Assembly (NCBI GenBank): GCA_005406025.1 | Contig: BGZK01000099.1 | Span: forward strand, 682,001 to 746,000 | Source of the DNA: Eumeta japonica | Taxonomy: Eukaryota; Arthropoda; Insecta; Lepidoptera; Psychidae | Length of the DNA: 64,000 bases | Direction of reading: 5' to 3' | Part shown: one piece after another, positions 1 to 13,500 of the stretch | How the letters are laid out: every line of letters starts with the position of its first letter | Position numbering within the stretch: the stretch's first letter is position 1 | Translations under genes and position numbers: made by a program | The notes under the pieces: generated by a model | Told to the model about the DNA's origin: nothing | Seen by the model: only the letters and a program-made list of their open reading frames with translations | Databases searched by the model: none

Positions 1-426
1 AATTGATGTTCGGAGGGTCGTTATTCACCTCCAATGGTGGCTCTAATTTCACATGGCAGGTTTTAGGATTGAGACATTTACAAAAGCCTCTTTTGGGAGA
101 TTCACAAAAACAGCTAAGCCACCTATACTTCAAATAACAACGCTGTTCTGTAAATATTTTGTGAAGTTTGCAAAGTTCCAACGAGTCGGGAAATTCTTTT
201 GGCAGTCCATCTTGAATGTGTTGTATAGTTTCTTCTTCTATGAAGAAAAGTATAATTTTACCGATGCCATTCAGTGTTTTAAAAATGCTGTCACATTTGG
301 AATGACCATGCCGGTCGCTACAATTTTGTCAGCGGTGCGCTTCAAGTATCCTCCAATTCTATCTGCGGGAAGAATTTGCCACGTCCTGTTTCGAAGAAAG
401 ACCGAATCGTGGCAATAAACCCATAA
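1..426 (-). pseudogene. C-terminal part of a transposon-associated protein, truncated by the window edge and frameshifted
   Basis: On the minus strand an open frame runs from just after a stop at 427-429 to about 263. After a one-base frameshift in an A-run near 263-266 it continues open to the window edge, about 140 codons in all. The upstream block contains ADRIGGYLKRTADKIVATG. The downstream block contains EEETIQHIQDGLP, then a cysteine cluster C-x-C-x7-C-x-C-x5-CH (WLSCFCESPKRGFCKCLNP, complement of about 60-110). The 'D-x-GG-x-KR-x-AD' block followed by a 'SCFC' stretch resembles the C-terminal half of uncharacterised, multi-copy insect proteins that look transposon-derived. That resemblance is from memory. 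The N-terminal and catalytic parts would lie above 430, where I see only stops, so the piece is probably a 5'-truncated relic. The extent of its 3' end is unknown because it leaves the window. A 121-codon frame on the opposite strand is its antisense shadow. Confidence 0.45.
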
Positions 427-429
427 TCA

Positions 430-2030
430 AAAAGTTTTATGCAAATTTGTCTTAGATTATCTATCTAAGGTTAAATAGATATTCTAAGAAAAAAATGCGT
501 TTTTATAGTATCAAGTATGATAAACTCTTTAAAACAAGTACAAAAAATGTCTTAGGAGTTACTTAGAACAGTAATTCAGGATAAAATTCAGTTATTTTTA
601 TCAAAAACTTATGCCAAATTTTAAATAAAGTACATATTGTACAATACAATCAAAATAAAAAGTTATTTACAATAAAACAAACATTTTTGAGACGATAAAT
701 AAATGACTTGCTTCGAGAAAATTCGGTCACTCAGTAGACGAGGTAAAAAGGTACGCCCTCTCGTCACACACCAGCGGCCGACTGGCGGCTTTTCGGCGGC
801 GATCAAAGGATGCCGCTGCCTTGATAGCGGCGGATAATAACTGAATATTAAAGGTACCGGTTACAACTAATGTACTTGTTCCGTCCCTGAATCAATTTTT
901 GAACGTAACTCTATATACTAAGTAAAAGTAACTATTTGGGGGCCATTAATTAAGAACTTTTTTTTTCTAAAAAAGTATATGCCTTATTGTTGTTTTATGT
1001 TATATGTAGTGTAATTTACTATTTCATCTTCATACATAATAAAAATTTACTTATAGTCCCATAGAAAAAGCTTTAGTTTTAGAAAGTATTTACAATTTAC
1101 TATGGTATCGGAACAGAGACATTTTGTATGACAAGAATATTTTGTGTACTAAGTTACCATAAATATAAAGTATTTTAATAATCTAAAATCTAAATCTTTA
1201 AAATACCATCACCAATAACAATCACTAACGACATTATTATAAATTACTGATTTCTCTTCAATTACTATAGAGGAAAAGAAAGTGTAGCTAAAAAAGTTGA
1301 TAGACTTTATATTTCTATTGCTTACGATATAAAGATATTTTTGATTTGTAATGATTCATCTGAAAACGTAAAGTTTCTGATATCTCTGAACTCGATTACC
1401 CCCATACATATTAGACTTCACCCGCGTTTACATAGAATAAATTCTTTCGTATTCTAGATATCGAATTTCCTCCCAGTCGCGGTAACGATGCCGGTCCCAC
1501 TATCTACTCCATTTTTTTTCTATTTTTCGGTCGCGCTTCCTGTTCTTCTGAGACAAATTCTGGTTTCGGTCTTATCCGGAATAAAGAAACAGGGCAATAG
1601 GCAAACGCATTTATTTGGGAAGCATATTTATTTGAGCTACATTCATAACATTATATTATCATAAGGTATTCTTCCTTGGAGAAAGTTATTGGCATTCGAG
1701 TAATATTCATTTGATTAAAAAAAAAATTAATCAAAATAAACATTTTGACGAATTGTTTTTTGGGAGTATCTCAAAATCTACGAGAGACAAAAATAAAACT
1801 GGTTTTTCTTACATTCGACTGACATAGGGCAACGATGCAAATCTTTCAGACACGATTTCAATGCGGTACAGTGTTCAAACATTCACAGGCATACTGGTGT
1901 TCAAATCGAAGTGACCATTTTATTTATGAGTAACGCGAAACGAAAAGCCGGACCGCCGGCGCTTTAAGAAGTATGTTATTTGCTTGTCACCATCACGGTG
2001 TGCCAACTTCGCCGTAAAAGGTAATAGGTA
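430..2030. other. AT-rich non-coding stretch
   Basis: No coding frame or recognisable element. The only compositional change is a GC-rich patch at about 725-835 with repeated GGCGG/GCCGC words (cggccgactggcggc, cggcggcgatc). The rest is AT-rich with short A and T runs. Confidence 0.5.
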
Positions 2031-2498
2031 GGGGCCATCCATAAATTACGTCAGGTGAGTTTTACGATTTACGCACTCCGCCTTTGCCATAGACACAGGT
2101 GGTCGCGTTTGCGCGATACCCCCCTCTCCTGATGTGATTGAAATTGCAAAATACGTGACATGTGCAATTTAAAAATTTTGCAGTTATTAAATTAAAACAA
2201 CGCTTCGAAAATTATTTAAATTTTTATATTTGAAATCTTTTTTCCAAAATTCAACAATAAATGAATTATTTTAGAATTTTTTTAAAACGGCTTTTGTCAA
2301 TACCTCAAAAGCGGTATTGGTTTTTCTACTATGCCAAAGTCGACCGACGTGTGACGTAGTAGGTACCTACAGCGAAAAAATTTTTCGTTAGAGTTAAAGT
2401 TTAGACTTTAAATATATACCTCGTCCCCATACGATGGCGCATTTTGATGTCCCTCTCCCTTCGAGCCCTAATGTGTGACGTAAGTTATGGATGGCCCC
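2031..2498. mobile_element. MITE-like element with 23-bp inverted repeats
   Basis: The left end at 2031-2053 begins GGGGCCATCCATAAATT and runs to ...ACGTCA. The right end at 2476-2498 is its reverse complement with one mismatch (TGACGTAAGTTATGG...GGCCCC). The 468-bp body has no coding capacity. It contains an internal 'tgtgacgtag' echo of the end and a C-rich stretch (cgtccccatacgatgg, ccctctcccttcgagccc). The flanks are ..gta at the left and ata.. at the right, suggesting a degraded TA target duplication and therefore a non-autonomous Tc1/mariner-type element. The superfamily is inferred only from the TA. Confidence 0.75.
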
Positions 2499-5400
2499 AT
2501 AGAAAGCGACGATGATACGATCACCATCATTGCAATAAAATCACCACCACTGACGTGATCTTCAGTTCACACTTAGATCAGATAGGGGTATAAACACTTC
2601 TAAATAAACACTTTTGCTAAATTTATAGTATTACTTATACATAAAAAAAAACCACGTCCAGCATATGCACATATCCGTGTTCGACCGTCAGAAGCTATCC
2701 AATCAGAGGCGGGTCCGCCGGTCCGTCTGTGATTACTCAACGGCTTTAATTGAATTAGACCACGTCGGTGCGGAACCATTCGGCCGTCGAGGTCGTCGAC
2801 CCCCCTTACGTTGTGTTCACGTAGCGATTTACACGTATTTACATTGCTGTCTTGCTTTCGAAGTCCCGTCCTGCGGTAAGCGTAGGCCGATTTTCAAAAA
2901 ATCGCTACACTATTTGCGTTTATCGTAATTAAACCACTCTCGCTTCGTTCCTCGTAGAGCATTTTAATCCGCCGGTCCCGGCCCGTCCTGGTCCAGGATT
3001 TAAGATCCAAATCCTTCGATCTCAAATAAATGAACAATGAGAAAAAAAACAACCACCTTTCAGTGAAATTAAAAATGTCAGATGGATAGAAATTAAATTT
3101 TTCGATCACCGAACCTGTCTAGAGGGGACGTAGAGTTCGAATATAGTACATAGAATAATTTTAGACTTCTTAATTCAAGGACTGAACAATGTCTTAATTT
3201 AGAGCGTTGAAGAGTTTGATTTGAATCATCTATTAGAAATAGAAACTGTCTAATGAAGTTGGGACGTGTTTGCGTATTAATAATTCTCATACTCGCCGTT
3301 AGACGGCGCGAACTTGAATATTACTAAAATAATTCAAATTAAATATTTTTAGTTTAAAATCGGACCGGCTAGAACTCTTATACATTTACTTGATTGTTGC
3401 TTATGTACTATTTATTTATTGTTGTTAATCTCGCCATGTCATTGTGAGGCCATCCAGACGTATTTTTAAGGCTCGATAGAAAAATGGCACCCTTATAGGA
3501 TCACTGTGCCACTTTGTTCCGTTACAGAGTATCATCCTCTAATTACAATCAACATAATAAAAGTAACAATAAACATGACAAAAAATATATAACTTTTGTT
3601 AATTATTAATTATCCGACCTGCATATTTTTTCGACTTCGTGCGACGTTGCCGTTGCTCTGATTTTAGAAGTTAATTTTTGAAGTAAAATTAAAAATATGA
3701 AATACTTTCGCGAAATGCATAAAATGACAAATTAAAGGAACTGGTTATTGCATGAAATATAAATATTATTCTTCATAATTCGAAAAACAGAAGGTAGTAA
3801 GAAATTTGATCATTCTCCCTCTCATAGAGGAGTGTTTTGAGTCTATCATTTAACATGATAAACGGAAAATGCTCGTGAAGAGAAAACGTGTATAATTTGG
3901 GCTTTTTAATTTCAATGAGCTCTAATGCGATGGTTTATATTGCGGAACCCCATTCCTATGAATTCGACTTGTACTTGTCCGGTTACAGATTTGTGCTTGA
4001 TACGAATACGAGGTCAGAGTGTGCGCATGAGCCTCTCTTATTAGTCAGAATTTTTGAGCGAAGGTGTTCTGGTATGCACACAGATCTGAAGAATTAGGTA
4101 AAATTTGGACTGGAGTTCTCTGTTCAACTTCTTACGTTTAATTATTTTTTTTCGTGCGGAGTCAGAGTGTAGATCTTCTGCCCACAAAATGTTAAACGTG
4201 GACTGGAGCGCCTTCCGTTACGAGCGTGTATTAAGTCCAAAACAAGGATACGGAGAAGCGTATCCCCGTATGGCTACCACGAGAAACGTCCGTAGGACTA
4301 CAGTTCCACGTTAGTTAGCGCTCCATTATACTAACGATCCAATTACATTCGAGTCCATCGCGCCGTAGCAGCACACAACACAGTGAACCAAGTAATGAGT
4401 CATAATCTAAGGAGCATGTGCGAGATCTGTCACTGCTGATTAATGGTCCCTCCGCATCCGAGCGGCCACGCCCCCGCGTGATGGAGCCGACCGCTGATGT
4501 ACTACTCGCCGCTGCACTTCCACGGATGAGGAAATCACTTTGGTGTGTGTGTGTGTGTATGTTTGTTTTCTCATAGCTTGAAATTGTAATGTTTGCAATC
4601 AACTGATAAAGTGAATATATTCAATTTTTTCCGTTATTTCTAAAATTGCAGATACTAGTGTAAGATGTCTATGAAAAAAAAAACATATTAGATCTCAAGA
4701 AAGAAACTTTCGAAGTGTGGGTAGTAGAGCCGTAAGTCTTTTTTATCTCTCAATTAAATAAATCGATTGATCGAGTGCAGAGAACAATTTTAAAGGTATG
4801 TCATTACAAATTACTATATTAAAAAAAAGCAGTTAAAGTGAGATCGAACTTTTAAGCCTTACAAATACTAATATCGATTATTGTATAGAACGAAGGTAAA
4901 CCTCGTATGGAAACTTGTATTTCGCAGTAAATTTCATGTAGAAGGCAAAACAACCAAAACATAACATCAATAAATTTATATAAAAGAGAACAAAAGAAAG
5001 AAAAAGAATAATGAGAACGTATAGTTGATAAGAATTTTATTCTATTGTATCAGAGGTAGTATACAGTACTCTAGGTCTCTTCACTTAGAGCTTAAAGTTT
5101 TGGGTTTTCGAATATTTCTTCGAGATATTATGTAGTACTTAGAACTTTGCTAAGCGACTTTCCGTATTCGGCTTTCTCGGCGATTTTTTTTTTTTTATGA
5201 AATACATTGACACACTGCCATTGTTACATAAAAAAAAACACGTGTGGCACTCGGGGACTGCCGCGGTAAAACTATTGCATAGTATTGTTATCAACTTATG
5301 CAATTATAATTATTTATTTATTTTATTTATGCAGTATTTTTTTTGAGGAGGTGCCCTAACGCCGAAACTCTAAGCAGGCATGAGTCACCAGATTGCGAGG

Positions 5401-7244
5401 CGAAGAGGGGGATTACGCATGCGCAGTAACGTCGATACAACCAATGCCACCTAGAGGCGAGTTGTTGAATTAAAGAGACAAGCGTGATATTTCAAAAAAG
5501 TCATTAAAAGTTCTGCTATTCATCGATAGATGGCAAAAGTAAAAAGTATCACCGCTGTGCCGGTCGGAGTGGGGGGTGTTAGGTTATTGTCGTTACGGAA
5601 TTTCTGGATTCGGTCTCCACGCTCAAGGCCCGCGACAGAAGCTATGCAATAGCTTAAAAAGAAAATCGTTTCCGCGGTGTGTCAGCACCCTAAAATTCCA
5701 TTAACCCGAGTCGGGAAATCTCTTCAATTGTAATCGGGCGTATCTTTATAGTTTCGAATGTAGAGACGGACAGAATGGTGTCTATCTATTTCCAAACGGT
5801 TGATCTTTTGTACCCGTTCGGAAGTTGGTAGGAGACGGTCGGCTAAAGTTGCCGATTCCAGTGAGGACGCACTCGAACGCGGGGACCGACTTTGCTCGTT
5901 TAATAGCTTTCTATGTAAGTTTAATTCGTACTAATGTCGGTCGCTGCGACAGTTTCGTGTATAAATTAGACAGTGTTTGCCAGCAAAAATACTAACCCAT
6001 AAACTTTCATGTCTGAAGGGTAGGGGAGGTCCGCCTATGGCAGACGATGGTCTCAGGAATTTGTTCTATTTCCAGACCAAAGGACCGATCATGTCTATGA
6101 AAAAAAATATATAGGCCCTGCCTTGAGTTCAATACAGTCTAGAGGTAGTGAAAACTGGCTCGAACGAGAAGGGTTCTGAGTTCGATTTTCGGCCAATGTA
6201 ACGAGTTGGGTGACAATTTTCTCAACGTAAAAGTAAACATTCCATCAGATACGCAATTTTTGATTGTACATAAGTTGTTGGATTTTAAACTTATTTTCCT
6301 AAGGAATCGGCAAAAATTGAATTCCACTAAGACAAGAAAACAATTTGATGTAATATTGGCAATTTACAGGAAGAAGAGTCATTTTTGCGCTAATGTATAT
6401 AAAATATCTTTAATTAAGGTGCACATACATGATAGCCGAATCGATGGAATTTGTAAACTGAGACGAACCCGTACTAAAAACTCTTTAAAAATATGTAATA
6501 TATATTATGGAAAGTTAAAAATGTGAGGATATTCAGTCATTTTTGTAAAAAATAAGAACTATGTATTTTACAAAGACATTTTTCGACCAGTAATTCCTTT
6601 ACTTTATAAAATACTGAACGAATATTTTCAAAGTTATACATTTCAAGTCCTAAATGTAGTATGCACTTCTAAACGAAGCCCTCATTTTTAATTTCTTCTT
6701 TTAAAGCTCTTTCACCTGATGATAAGTGCAATTATTTCGTTACAATTACCCTTAACCCTTGTCAAGATTAACTAACTTATAAAGAGAGATAGAAACTAAA
6801 CACTGAGACTAATTCAAGCTTTATGCAGTAAATTTGAAACTCTGTTTTATACATTTCACAACAACAGCTTGTTTTTTATAAAAAAAATAGTCACATCACT
6901 ATTTTTCACGCGATTCACTAACTGTGCAACACTACGCTTGATCACTGTCTAATTATCTTCAAAATAATCGTCTGAAAGATGTTGTACAATTTGCACAACT
7001 TTTATTAACATATTGTACAATTCTAGACTATACGTCAGGTGAGGGTCGAGGAGAGGGGTTCACGACCCTCCTGGGCTGGGTTTTTGTCTTGCTACTGTAA
7101 TTGAATCGGTGCTTATATAGAACCAGAACCATGTGATCCATTATCACACCATGATGGTGACGACACCACAACACATGACTCGAAGGTTGGATCCACCCTT
7201 GTCATAGACTGGCTTATTTCTAACGTCAGAAATTACATATTATC
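2499..7244. other. Non-coding stretch with scattered GC-rich patches
   Basis: No supported gene. Short frames at 2665-2928, 4105-4314 and 6206-6526 have no recognisable similarity. GC-richer patches lie at 2700-2820, 4240-4520 and 5560-5900. At 5243-5282 is a short 'gtggcactcggggactgccgc' segment of a kind I recall as an interspersed lepidopteran repeat; a weaker relative is at 22,404-22,425. A (GT)8 microsatellite is at 4543-4558. Confidence 0.5.
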
Positions 7245-7504
7245 AGCGGTGTGCTTCAAAGTCTCATTTAAAATAATTAACTATTAAAGTTAAAACCTAA
7301 AGTCAAAATACGTTGTTTTAACATCACAATTGGCAGTTAACTAAGTTACTCATAAAGATATGACATATAGATTGACATATCTGACATTAAATTAATGTCA
7401 GAAATGCCAACGTTTTTAAGATTACCGATATTTGGACATGTTTAGTTTTTAACTTTAACAGTTAGCAGTTAAATATTGCAAATGAGAATTTGAAGCACAC
7501 CGCT
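7245..7504. mobile_element. MITE with long terminal inverted repeats
   Basis: AGCGGTGTGCTTCAAA (7245-7260) and TTTGAAGCACACCGCT (7489-7504) are perfect reverse complements. The symmetry continues inward with mismatches for roughly 50 bp: left TCTCATTTAAAATAATTAACT against right, complemented, TCTCATTTGCAATATTTAACT, then AAAGTTAAAACCTAAAG against AAAGTTAAAAACTAAAC. The 260-bp unit is therefore close to a large hairpin. It has no coding capacity. The flanks (attatc / ttatat) do not show a clear target duplication. Confidence 0.8.
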
Positions 7505-10500
7505 TTATATATAGATTCAACCATCTACCTGCTACCTACATATATTATATACTGTCAAAAGATTTAACTTGGCCAACGGAAACGGCGTAAATGCATAAAT
7601 TGTAATGTAAATCAATATAAGAATAGGTATTTATAATAACGCCTTTAATTAAGACTAATACATAAATTATTTAAAAGGTGTCTGTATTCATGAATAATTC
7701 TATGCGAGTACTTTTACGAATAACTAAATTTATAAACAAATATAACCATTAGCAGCGTCGTCGTTCTGTACCTGTAACAAAAAAATAGAATTTATAATAA
7801 TATTAAAAGAAATACATTGCAAGATATACTACTTTATATTGCAAATCACTACAAACATTATCTATTTTTAAAACTAAAAAACTTTTTCAATAATGTTAGA
7901 ATATTTTTAACGCCGACTTTCTAGAAACTTCAACGAATCTTCGCCTCCCACGCCAAAACTCTCGATATTTATCGTCGCCGGGGAAAAAAAAAATCACAAC
8001 CAATTAACAGACAAATAGGTTCGAGAACGTCCAATAAAAATATGCCATTTTCAATAATTTTTTTTTCCAATAAATTATATTAGAGGGGTCAACACACTGC
8101 AAAACCGTTTGACGCGCGGCTAAAAGCTTTTCGACATACCCCCAATTTTTCCCTTTTCTTGTCGATGGAGCGCGCGTTTCTCGTTCTTTTTTTTTTTGCA
8201 GCACAAAAAATAACCACTTGACCGGACGGAGCGCAGAACGTCCGCGAGGGTTGGTACAGATTACACTTTTTTTTTTTTAATTTTTCCCGGGCTAAATTTA
8301 TGTCCGAACGTCATTTTTGACGTGCTCCATTATCGGGAAAGAATTGCACTGGCGCTACTTTTCAATTTTCCACATCACGAAATCGATATTCCGATTTGAT
8401 TGAATAATTAAAATTGTCTTTCGTCACTTTATGCGTTCGTGAGTGTGACATTTAAAAATTGGGACAATATTAAATCAATAAACGTAATGCACATACAAAG
8501 TAAATGTTTTACTAACATTTCAGAGATGGTTTGCAATCGTGAAAGGTCCAATATATTTTGTGTAATAATTTTTGTACTAACGCGTATATACAAACCTAAC
8601 AGACAGAGAGATGTGTAGTTTAAAAGCTTTTAGCTCCTGCAAGTGCTACTAAGACATGAGGCATAGAATTATGTTAAATATAGAGATATTTATATAGACA
8701 CGGATATTTTATTTTAGGTAGTATTATATGTGATACCTTAATTTTAGTTATCAAAGTATATGATGTGAAACTAAATGAAAACGTAATTAACTATACTGTT
8801 AGGAATTCTGCAAACAATTCTCAAAGTATTACGATAATACACATGTACTTCTTGTAAGTATGCGCTAAAAAGTGACTACGAAAACTCCAGTCCATTTCTT
8901 ACAGTATTTTTTTATAATTTCTGTAAGTTTGTATGTTCGTTTACAAGCGATAAAGATAAGAACATACAAACATTTTAAACAGCTTTTAAACATTTTAAAC
9001 TTATGTTAATGTCATTAACGTCTCTTGTACTTCATACATCTTAAAATATTTAAGAATGAATATTTAAAAATGAGATTGATAATCAAACCCAGAACTTCAG
9101 AAACGTAAACACATTAAGGCAAAGATAATTCTTTGTTGACAAACGTACGGACACATGAACAACATAGCAAACAAAATATAAAAAGTTCCGTTTAGGCTTT
9201 CGGGGACAAAACGAGAAAAGGCATTTACTCTGTTACATATTATGCGATATTTACATTGTCGCGATTTTTAATAATAGTGTTATTGGTAACAAAAAAATGT
9301 AATCTAATGAAGTGTGTCCTATTGTTTTACATCACTGCGTAAAGTAGACATTTCAGAAATTGTTGCATTATTGTTTTTAAGTGCACACGTAAAAATAAAT
9401 AAAAATATGTATAATACAGAACAGACATGAAAAAGCGCGACTGATATCACGCCCGCCTAAATAATTACAGGTGTTATATATAAGTCACGAAAGAAACGAA
9501 CCGAACAGAAACACATAGATCACAGCGTAATATTATTACGTTTTGTTAGCAGCAACCCTGATGAAATATTACAAAATAAAATGGCGACGCCTCGGTGTCC
9601 GGGACAACCGGATATTGGAACTCCGAAAGGATCTATTTATGTAACGTTAATTATATATTTTCAATGGATATTCGGTCAATATTTGATGAAAGGACCTTCA
9701 TATGGACATTTATATTGGGAGTTCCAATGTATAACGTCATAAAAAAAATTGCATCACACATTCTTTAAAAGCTTTACATTGCAAAAGCGAATTTATTATT
9801 GAAATTATCTATATACTAAACGTATTATACAGATGGACGCGCCTACTAAGCTCCACTACGACTCCACATAAGTGTAAGGATTCCATACACTCGGTCACAG
9901 TGTGAACTACTCGCACACTTCAACAGATTATAAGTTTATCTCATTTTAACTATCTCGTCAGGTACGTAAACGGGACGATTATGCGAGGCGACTCGTTTGA
10001 CGTTGCCGTGACTGTTTCAGATATTATATAAATACGAATTAAAAATAGACCATCCTACTGCTTAATTTTCCGTTGCCTCACTAAACTGGCAACCTTTATA
10101 CGTCGCGTATGATGTAAACGTATTACTTAATGATGGAACGAAATAGCACGTTACTCATAAAGAAACAATAGGTGTCATATTTTAAAATCAGCATTACGAA
10201 ACTGACGGACCCGCACGAATCGATAGATCAACGTCGGAGGAACAAAAGTAAAGATCGTACCGAATAGAAAGTTGTGGTCTGTGACTACCCCTTCTAGTAA
10301 ATGTGCGCAAGATCAAGCATGCATGCGAACATTGAAGGCAGAGCTTAAAACGAACCGAAGGTTATTATTTATGGAGATTTGAGGCCGATGAGAGGCTCTA
10401 TAAGACCGATAACAAGCAGTCAGACCAATTATCAGGCAGTAAGACCGATAACAGGCAGTAAGGACACAAACGCGATGAAAATATATTCCTCCTAATTCAA

Positions 10501-13500
10501 ATCGCTCCCTTCCCTCACCCTTCATCGCCATTTGACCGCGCGAAACCTTATAAAACTCCAGCTGAAGTTTTGAATGAGAGAAATCCGATCGTTCTCACGG
10601 TGAGGTATAGCGAATGTTTAACCCGTATTGAGGGGCCGTCGGAGACAACAAGTTCTATTTACGCATCGGAATTATACTATTTAAAGCCATATCGACAACG
10701 AGCTTGTATTGCTTGTTTTTCGTGTGCACTTAAAATTAGGACTATTAGTACGCCTGATCTATTTTCAATGCATCTGTATCCGGTAAACACATAGTTATTT
10801 ATGCATATAATAAAACAGCAACGTGCACACTTGTATATTACACATTTTTGGAAATCTTTGCTGGTATAAGCATTGTCATCGACAGAAATTACAAATTAGT
10901 AATTGTAGAAATTTTTGTGTCAATCCGGATGAACGCTCATCACGCGAAAACTACTGATTCGCTTTATTTAAATTTGAGATGTACATGTCTTTTATACCTA
11001 GTAAAAATCTTAGGTATACAATTAAAGTGGGAAAGATGTAATATATCTGTAGGATAATAAAAAAATCAATTACAAAACGGGTCCACTTAAAGTTTGATGT
11101 AAAGGTGCTTTATGTAAGGGAATAGCATCTTAGACATAATTCAACCAGAAAAATTGTAAGGATCCGGCAAGATACCCAGAGACTTAACCCTTAGGACAAA
11201 TAACAAAAAAATATATCTAATGTATAATCTAAAAAAAAATCATTGAAATTTGCTTTTAATGAATTATCGCGTAAATATTAGAACATTAGCTATTCCAATT
11301 AGTTTGTCACTATTATCGAAACCTGTCAATAGATGTCGTCACGAATTGTTTAGTAGTACCGTTTTGGTTTACGAAGTAGAGAGGAAAATGCATAAAAAAT
11401 TGAGGGAGGAGCAGAAGCTCAGAAGGGGAAGAAAGGAGGAAAGAAGAGAGAGGTAGATATTTAATTAATGGTTGAAAACGAAAGAGAGATGCGACGCAAA
11501 TGGAAAGTGATTGAAATCGGGGAGAAGATCGAGATCGCTGTTGGCGAAGGCAATCGCGATCAGACGTAGAGTCCAGGTTAAAAGGTCAAAATCTGAATCG
11601 AGTGCTATTAGATCTACGCGGGCGGAGCCGTGGGCAAAGGCCGATATGGTAAACAAAGTAATTCGGGAGATTCTCGTAATCGGATCCGAGCCGGCTCGTT
11701 CCCAAACGGCATGTTTCGGAAATTAGCGACGCATGTGTCGCCGGTCGGCCGACGCCGGCGGTGGCGCGACCCGATTTACGCGCATATGGTGTTTTTACTA
11801 ATAATAATAGTAAGACTGCGCGGACGATCCGTTTGTCTGAATGTCATTCGACCTCTTTGAAGGAACTGCGAGGTGATTGTTTGGTTAGAAGCTCGATTTG
11901 TACATAAATTTTGTAAATATTTATTTATTGCTTATAATTTTAATAATGTGATTTGTTAGTTATATTTTAATAATAATTCTACAGAAATTTAGTTATGACT
12001 CATTGCATGTGCAACCATTACACGAATCGTTTTATTTATGAAGTCAAATTCACTTAACAAAATTTATACTTTAATTATTTCTATTCAAACATAAAAGTAA
12101 ATTCAATAAAGATTACATACAGTCGTCACACGGTCGGTCACAACACTATTATCGGCAAAAACTCGTATCAATTACGATACACAACGGAAAGTTTTCACAG
12201 CAACTTTTGAATGGTAACGAAAAACGAATGCCATCAATAAACACAAAATAACGCTAATTATAAACGATGAAAATAAAAATTGAATTTCTCCGCTGCAACG
12301 ATTTGCCTATTGAAATCGAGCGCGATACGATAGTGAGGTGGCTTAAAAATGCGACAGGTATTTACTTAGCCACAAAAAAAATACACAAAATCTGCGACTT
12401 TAACAGACGCTTTTGCGACACGATGCCCGAGCAAAGCGGACAGCATGAGGGCGCAAGTCGCAGGAGACGGTCGAGAGAGCAGAAGTTGGGGTAGGAAGTT
12501 TAAGCGTTGGCTGTGAATCGATGCGGCCAACGTCAGCGAAATTGGGACAGCATGGCCATTCACCGACCAACATCCATCCATCGCGTCCACTGAACTAAAC
12601 CGGCTGGGGTGCTACTTCGTGGTCTGCTTGGTTTTTAAAATACTTGGTTGCCATCAATAAGAATAATAGAAATAACCTTATTGCTATCAATAAAGGACTT
12701 AAGCCTACGGTATCCAACAAGTAAATATTTTCTCGATGGCAATAAATATTACAATATACGAACGTATATTAATTATAAACAAACAATTCCCTGTGACAAA
12801 AAATGGTATTTTCTTTTCATATGCGCACGTCCTCAATATAAAATGAAAATATTTCGGCAAGGTGTAAGACAAACAATAAAAACAACGAACAATATATAAA
12901 CATATATTGTAGGTCAAATATTTTTTCCACTCCATACAGTCTATTCATACACTGAATGCATTAAAACGACATTTTTTTCAGCGTGAATCCGTTGAAACGA
13001 AACCGCAGACGGGAGCTAGTTATATTCCGTCCACCGCCGCACGGTGGCTTTACTTAACTCATCCGGCCATATTCATACTCGTTTATACCGCCTCCCCCCT
13101 CCCAGCCGGCGCCTTCCTATTTACAATGCATAGAAAATTTTCGAAACGCGATTGCCTCCGCTTTGAGAAATGGCCGAAGACGAGGGTAAAATTGGCTTTT
13201 TTTTTTTCTCCTTCCGTACCATTTGACGATGTCGAATCACATCGGAGTATCGATGATTGAAACGTTCAGCTGCCCGCTAATCTTTTTCGTTACGTCGCAT
13301 TCGAACGATAGACTGGACTAACGACGTGGTTCCGCCCGCCCGGCCGTCGTAACGCCCCCCTTCCTCACTCCCCGTAGTCCGCGCCCCCACGTTAGTGAAG
13401 TATAAGGGAATCTTGCTACTACCGCTCGATAGATGGCGTGACAAGCATCGTGTTGGTACCACGAAACATTCGAAAATACCCACACCGGTGTTGCTACTGA

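Noticed and set aside
53..418. 121-codon plus-strand frame
   Set aside because: It is the antisense of the more protein-like minus-strand blocks, has low-complexity aromatic-rich composition and no recognisable domain.
2665..2928. 87-codon plus-strand frame
   Set aside because: No domain, no splice context, and overlapping frames on the other strand; likely chance in a GC-richer patch.
13428..13440. Recurrent 'tagatggcg' words (also near 5,527, 52,859 and 58,896)
   Set aside because: Short word common in insect repeats; too short to define an element here.
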